Of a stretch of DNA of 64,000 nt, positions 60,529 to 64,000 are shown in pieces. Origin of the DNA: Sporosarcina trichiuri (GTDB lineage Bacteria > Bacillota > Bacilli > Bacillales_A > Planococcaceae); contig NZ_CP129119.1 in the NCBI RefSeq assembly GCF_030406775.1, forward strand, positions 840,001 to 904,000. Direction: 5' to 3'. The translations under genes were made by a program, and so were the position numbers. How positions within the stretch are numbered: the stretch's first letter is position 1; the number at the start of each line of letters is the position of its first letter. The notes beneath the pieces are model-generated. The model made no database searches and was not told the DNA's origin. It was given only the letters and a program-made list of their open reading frames with translations.

Positions 60529-60987
60529 ATGAAAGTCATTATCAGAGAACTAAGAACTAATGAAACACCGCCAATGGATCTCCTCCTGCTCGCCGATCCG
60601 TCCCGCCAGATCATCGAAGACTATGTCAGCCGGGGTTCTTGTTTCATCGCTGAACGGGATCAGCAGCCGGTCGGTGTCTATGTCCTGCTGCCGACCCGTC
60701 CGGAGACCGTGGAACTCGTGAATGTGGCGGTAGCGGAAGACTTGCATGGCAGGGGGATCGGCAAGCAGCTGGTGCTCGATGCGATCAGGGAAGCGGCAGA
60801 GAGAGGTTTCAAGACGATTGACGTCGGTACCGGCAATTCGAGCATCGCGCAGCTCGCACTCTATCAGAAATGCGAATTCCGTATCACGGGTGTCGATCTG
60901 GATTTTTTTCTCCGGCATTATCCGGAGAATATCATGGAGAACGGGATCCACAGCCGGGACATGATCCGGCTGTCACAGGATCTGTGA
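60529..60987 (+). CDS. GNAT-family N-acetyltransferase
   Basis: A 152-residue GNAT. Acetyl-CoA motif VAEDLHGRGIGKQLV (R/QxxGxG/A), then GNSSIAQLALYQKCEF and RITGVDLDFF. Substrate unknown. The ATG at 60529 follows AGGAG at 8 nt. It is 30 bp after the nitronate monooxygenase gene and probably in the same transcript. Confidence 0.9.
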   Translation: MKVIIRELRTNETPPMDLLLLADPSRQIIEDYVSRGSCFIAERDQQPVGVYVLLPTRPETVELVNVAVAEDLHGRGIGKQLVLDAIREAAERGFKTIDVGTGNSSIAQLALYQKCEFRITGVDLDFFLRHYPENIMENGIHSRDMIRLSQDL

Positions 60988-61021
60988 AAGTTAAGTATTT
61001 GAAATTCGAGGAGGCTGCCAA

Positions 61022-61639
61022 ATGTACAAAGCAGTGATATTCGACGTAGACGGCACATTGATCGATACGGAGCAGTCCATCTTACAATCCCTCCAGCACG
61101 TATTGAAAGAGGAAGGATTGTCCTATGAGCAGGAAGACTTGCGGTTTGCGCTCGGTATTCCGGGCAAAGAAACGCTGGCTCGGCTCGGCATCGAGGACAG
61201 TGAGCGCGTGCAGGCGGACTGGTCGGATGCCGTATTGGCGTACGCGGATGATGTCACCTTGTTTGCAGGGGCACAGGAAGTGATCGAGCAGTTGGCGGAA
61301 AGTCCGCTGCGTTTAGGGATTGTCACCTCCAAAACGCGCCGGGAAGTGACGGATGAATTCGATCCGTTCGGGCTGAGCCATCATTTCGATGCAATTGTCT
61401 CGGCAAGCGATACACAATTGCACAAACCATGCCCGGATCCGCTCCTGCTCTGTCTTGACAAACTCGGAGTCACCCATGACGAAGCGATCTATATCGGTGA
61501 CTCCATCTACGACATGCAGTGCGCCCAGAGCGCACGTGTCCAGTTTGCACTCGCCTTGTGGGGAGCGCAGGACGCCGGGCAATTTGAGACTGCGGATTTC
61601 ATCCTTCGGCAGCCGGAAGATGTCCTGTCACTTCTCTGA
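61022..61639 (+). CDS. HAD-family phosphatase (PpaX/phosphoglycolate phosphatase-like)
   Basis: A 205-residue HAD hydrolase. Motif I FDVDGTLIDTE (nucleophile Asp8), motif II IVTSKTR, motif III HKPCPDP and motif IV YIGDSIYDM. A helical cap lies between motif I and II (type C1). Substrate is a phosphomonoester or pyrophosphate, not defined. GAGGAGG precedes the ATG. Confidence 0.92.
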   Translation: MYKAVIFDVDGTLIDTEQSILQSLQHVLKEEGLSYEQEDLRFALGIPGKETLARLGIEDSERVQADWSDAVLAYADDVTLFAGAQEVIEQLAESPLRLGIVTSKTRREVTDEFDPFGLSHHFDAIVSASDTQLHKPCPDPLLLCLDKLGVTHDEAIYIGDSIYDMQCAQSARVQFALALWGAQDAGQFETADFILRQPEDVLSLL

Positions 61640-61700
61640 AGGAACTAGTTGGTCTCCCAGGGATTCTTTTCCGGTCTTCGGTCTTCTTGGCAGATGGTTG

Positions 61701-61709
61701 TGATATACT
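61701..61709 (+). promoter_or_regulatory. Extended -10 promoter before the ABC operon
   Basis: TGATATACT: TG one base before TATACT, an extended -10 element, about 80 bp before the ATPase start. Confidence 0.45.
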
Positions 61710-61789
61710 GGCAAAAACGAAAGTGCGACTATTCTAACTTCATAAATGACTGGGGGATAGTCTGCATTTGTCAGTACAGGGGGATGACA

Positions 61790-62689
61790 ATGATTTTATC
61801 TGTCCGGGATGTCACCAAATCGTACGGCAAAGACCCCGTGCTGAAAGGCGTCTCGTTTGAATTGGCGGAAGCGCAGATCACGGCGCTTGTCGGACCGAAT
61901 GGTTCCGGGAAATCGACCTTGCTCAACATCATTGCGAATCTGCTGCCGGCAGACACGGGCACCGTCACCGTTCTCGGCAGCAGCAACAAAGATACGAAAA
62001 TGTTCCGCCATGTGTCCTTCATGCAGGACAATATCGTGCTGTATGACTATTTGACCGGTTATGACCATCTGCAGTTCATCTGCGAGGTGCAGGGGCTTTC
62101 TGAGGACCAATTGCTGGCCGCAGCAGAACGCATCGGCATCACGAGCTACCTGCGGAAGAAAGTGAAAAACTATTCCCTTGGCATGAAACAGCATCTGCTG
62201 CTCGCCATGGCGATCGTCAATCAGCCGAAGTTGCTCATTCTGGATGAACCGCTCAACGGCCTCGATCCGACCAGTGCCATCCGGGTGCGGGAGCTGCTGC
62301 TGTCCCTGCGGGCGGAAGGGACCACGATCCTGCTGTCGTCCCACAATCTGGCGGAGATCGACAGGGTGACGTCTGCGATCCTGTTCCTGAAAAACGGGGA
62401 ACTCATCCAGGAAGATCTGGCGGCGTTCGAACAGATCCGCTATCAGATCACGGCGCTCCCGCTTGAAAAAGCACTTCAGACACTTGAGACCGCCGGAATC
62501 CCGTTTGAGCAGGCGGATGGAAATCTGCGCTTCCTGGAGAAGGCGTGTACGCTGGACCGGGTGCTGCAGGAACTGACACAGCAGGGGGTCACCATCCAGG
62601 ACATCGATAAGAACATCTCCGGTTCCGAAGAGCGTTACCGGATGATCTTCGGGGGAGGGGCAAAAGCCGATGCGCCTGCTGAAGTTTGA
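61790..62689 (+). CDS. ABC transporter ATPase (CcmA-type, drug/bacteriocin or efflux family)
   Basis: A 299-residue ATPase. Walker A GPNGSGKST (about residues 34-42), FMQDNIVLYDYLTGYDHL after the Q-loop, a YSLGMKQHLLLAMAI signature and LLILDEPLNGLDP Walker B. A C-terminal extension of about 80 residues is normal for this subfamily. ATG at 61790 is preferred over 61784 because AGGGGG is then correctly spaced. Its permease gene overlaps by 20 bp. Confidence 0.92.
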   Translation: MILSVRDVTKSYGKDPVLKGVSFELAEAQITALVGPNGSGKSTLLNIIANLLPADTGTVTVLGSSNKDTKMFRHVSFMQDNIVLYDYLTGYDHLQFICEVQGLSEDQLLAAAERIGITSYLRKKVKNYSLGMKQHLLLAMAIVNQPKLLILDEPLNGLDPTSAIRVRELLLSLRAEGTTILLSSHNLAEIDRVTSAILFLKNGELIQEDLAAFEQIRYQITALPLEKALQTLETAGIPFEQADGNLRFLEKACTLDRVLQELTQQGVTIQDIDKNISGSEERYRMIFGGGAKADAPAEV

Positions 62690-64000
62690 GCTGAAGAAAC
62701 TCATCCGCCAGCACAAGCTCATCTGGCTGCTGGTTTCCGCGGCGGTCATTGCCGGCTGGCTGTTTTACCAGAACCAGGTGAATCAGGACTTGCGGGTAAA
62801 AGAGGCGATCGACCAGGTGGAGTCGCTAGCGGTCGAAGCCGATCAATTATATGCCAGCCTTCTGCCGCTTGAGCGGGAGAATCAGCTGTCTATGGAACAG
62901 CAGCATCAGTTCGACAGCCTGAACAAGATGGCAACCGCCATCTTCCAGTGGCGGAGTGCGATCTACGAGAATCGCTGGAACGACATCCCGCCGATCGAAC
63001 AGGACTTTTTGACGGGCTTGTCCGCCTATGAAGAGGCGGGCGGCACCTACACCGAACTGAAAGGGATCGACAGGGAGATCGCTATCGCGCGGAATGCGGT
63101 TTTAATGGAGCGGCAGCTGCCGGAGGCCAACGAAACCTACCCGGTCTCACCCGACTGCTGCTGAACCAGGTGAAAAGAACTCTTCTTGGACCGGCGGGAC
63201 TGTTGCTGCTGCTTGTGCTTTTTGGCAGTCTCTACACTGCGGAAAAGGAGCAGCACACCCTGTCGACGCTCCGTACGCAGCCGATCCGACGAGGCGCACT
63301 GCTGACCGCCAAATACGTCATCCTGCTGGCAGTGACCGGTGTATTTGTGTTCCTTGTCGCCGGCAGCAGCTGGGCAGCACCGTCCGTTTTCGGTGAAACC
63401 TTCAAGGACTGGTCGTATCCGGTTGTGCTGCAGTCGGCATCCTCGTTTGCCATCCTCCCGGTCTGGCAGCTGCTGTTCGAGCATGCCGTCCTGTTCATCG
63501 GATCGGCGGCCGTCCTGTTTGCGCTGCTGCTTTTGCTCGGCACCCAGCTGCGCAGCTCATTCACCGCCATCCTGCTGACAGGGCTCCTTTCGATGATCGG
63601 GTTTGTGCTGACCGGGACGTCCCGTTTTCTGCAGCACCCTTGGAATCCTTTCCAGCTCTTCCGGGCATCTGATGTATTGGCCGTCCCGTCTGACCATCCA
63701 ATCGGGCTGTATGCAATTTTTGCCGTCCTGTGGAGTGCCGCCCTGTTTTTGGCGGCCGTCTGGCTGCGGGAAGGGAACCGGGGTCTGTCCAGGGCCGCGC
63801 AGGATGTAAAGCCGTATCATCAGGGGAAGGTGCGTCACGCGGGTCGCATTATCACAAGCCTCCTGTTCGAGTGGCGCAAAGTCAGACGGCAGGGGCTTCT
63901 CGTCCAATGCCTTCTGGTCCTGCTGGCTGGAGCGGCTGTCGGCTATTTCCTCCTTGCGCACCAGTCGGAGGAGAAAGAGAGCCGGGCGCTCGAGGAACTG
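62670..64000 (+). pseudogene. ABC-2 type permease gene, frameshifted and cut by the window end
   Basis: The ATG at 62670 (GGGGGAGGGG upstream) opens a frame with one helix (WLLVSAAVIAGWLFYQ) and an extracytoplasmic region (IDQVESLAVEADQLYASLLP), stopping at 63162-63164. The continuation is in the -1 frame from about 63140: LTRLLLNQVKRTLLGP, a long helix-rich region (VLFGSLYTAEKEQHTLSTLRTQPIRR) and LLFEWRKVRRQGLLV, open to 64000. One missing base in about 63100-63145 would explain this. It could be a real lesion or a sequencing error; no convincing slippery site is present. Confidence 0.8.

Noticed and set aside
63100..63164. Programmed -1 frameshift in the ABC permease
   Set aside because: No X-XXY-YYZ slippery heptamer with a downstream structure is seen at the frame change, and such recoding is not known for this family; a lesion or error is simpler.

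Overview
The window is chromosomal DNA of a Gram-positive, most likely a member of the Bacillales and probably the Planococcaceae (for example a Bhargavaea-, Planococcus- or Sporosarcina-like genus). That assignment is inferred from gene content and order: odhA-odhB beside a MoxR/VWA pair as in Bacillus subtilis odhAB-yojON, an xpaC-yaaN pair, a pstSCA-BB operon with two ATPase genes, an M3 oligoendopeptidase, strong AGGAGG ribosome sites with many GTG and TTG starts, and a G+C content visibly above 50%.

Layout. 0-6.5 kb: end of odhA, odhB, a small DUF6501 gene, the MoxR/VWA pair, then telA/xpaC on the minus strand. 6.6-10.4 kb: DUF1033, a cold-shock gene with a long structured leader, a lipoprotein and an ABC-F ATPase. 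10.4-20.5 kb: a CynX-type MFS carrier, an unassigned structured RNA candidate, a patatin phospholipase, a GGDEF cyclase, SEC-C, YjjG-type HAD, VLRF1, GIY-YIG and NSS-transporter genes. 20.6-26.7 kb: a lipoprotein, an orphan PhoP-like regulator, a four-repeat Pho box and pstS-C-A-B-B. 26.8-29.3 kb: a YqcI/YcgG protein, a lipoprotein and an anchored alpha/beta hydrolase.

29.3-32.2 kb is the most unusual part. A dispersed intergenic repeat is followed by a truncated second copy of the 3' end of a four-helix membrane-protein gene, then about 1.9 kb of AT-rich DNA with two unrecognised genes, then the intact membrane-protein gene. The two gene ends form a gapless 220-bp direct repeat (about 84% identical by my count) at an exact 2100-bp offset. 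This is what insertion of a small cargo island at a gene 3' end would leave.

32.3-45.4 kb: a lipoprotein, tRNA-Arg(CCT), SDR, a marR-MFS pair with a visible operator, DUF2500, a polar amino-acid ABC transporter, DUF420, an array of eight GCTCATAA-type units every 20-21 bp, a stress protein, an APC permease, an EAL protein and a photolyase. 45.4-52.9 kb: a YhgE/Pip protein, a MacB/HrtAB-like ABC pair, DUF2332 and PepF-like peptidase. 52.9-64 kb: a same-strand run of small enzymes (TSUP, MccF-like S66, methyltransferase, Nudix, DLH, GNAT, nucleotidyltransferase, nitronate monooxygenase, HAD). It includes a Nudix gene broken by an in-frame stop, and it ends in an ABC transporter whose permease is frameshifted and runs off the window.

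All family names come from reading motifs by eye; no database search was run. The most interesting unexplained items are the repeat-flanked two-gene insert, the GCTCATAA array and the minus-strand RNA candidate near 11.8 kb.
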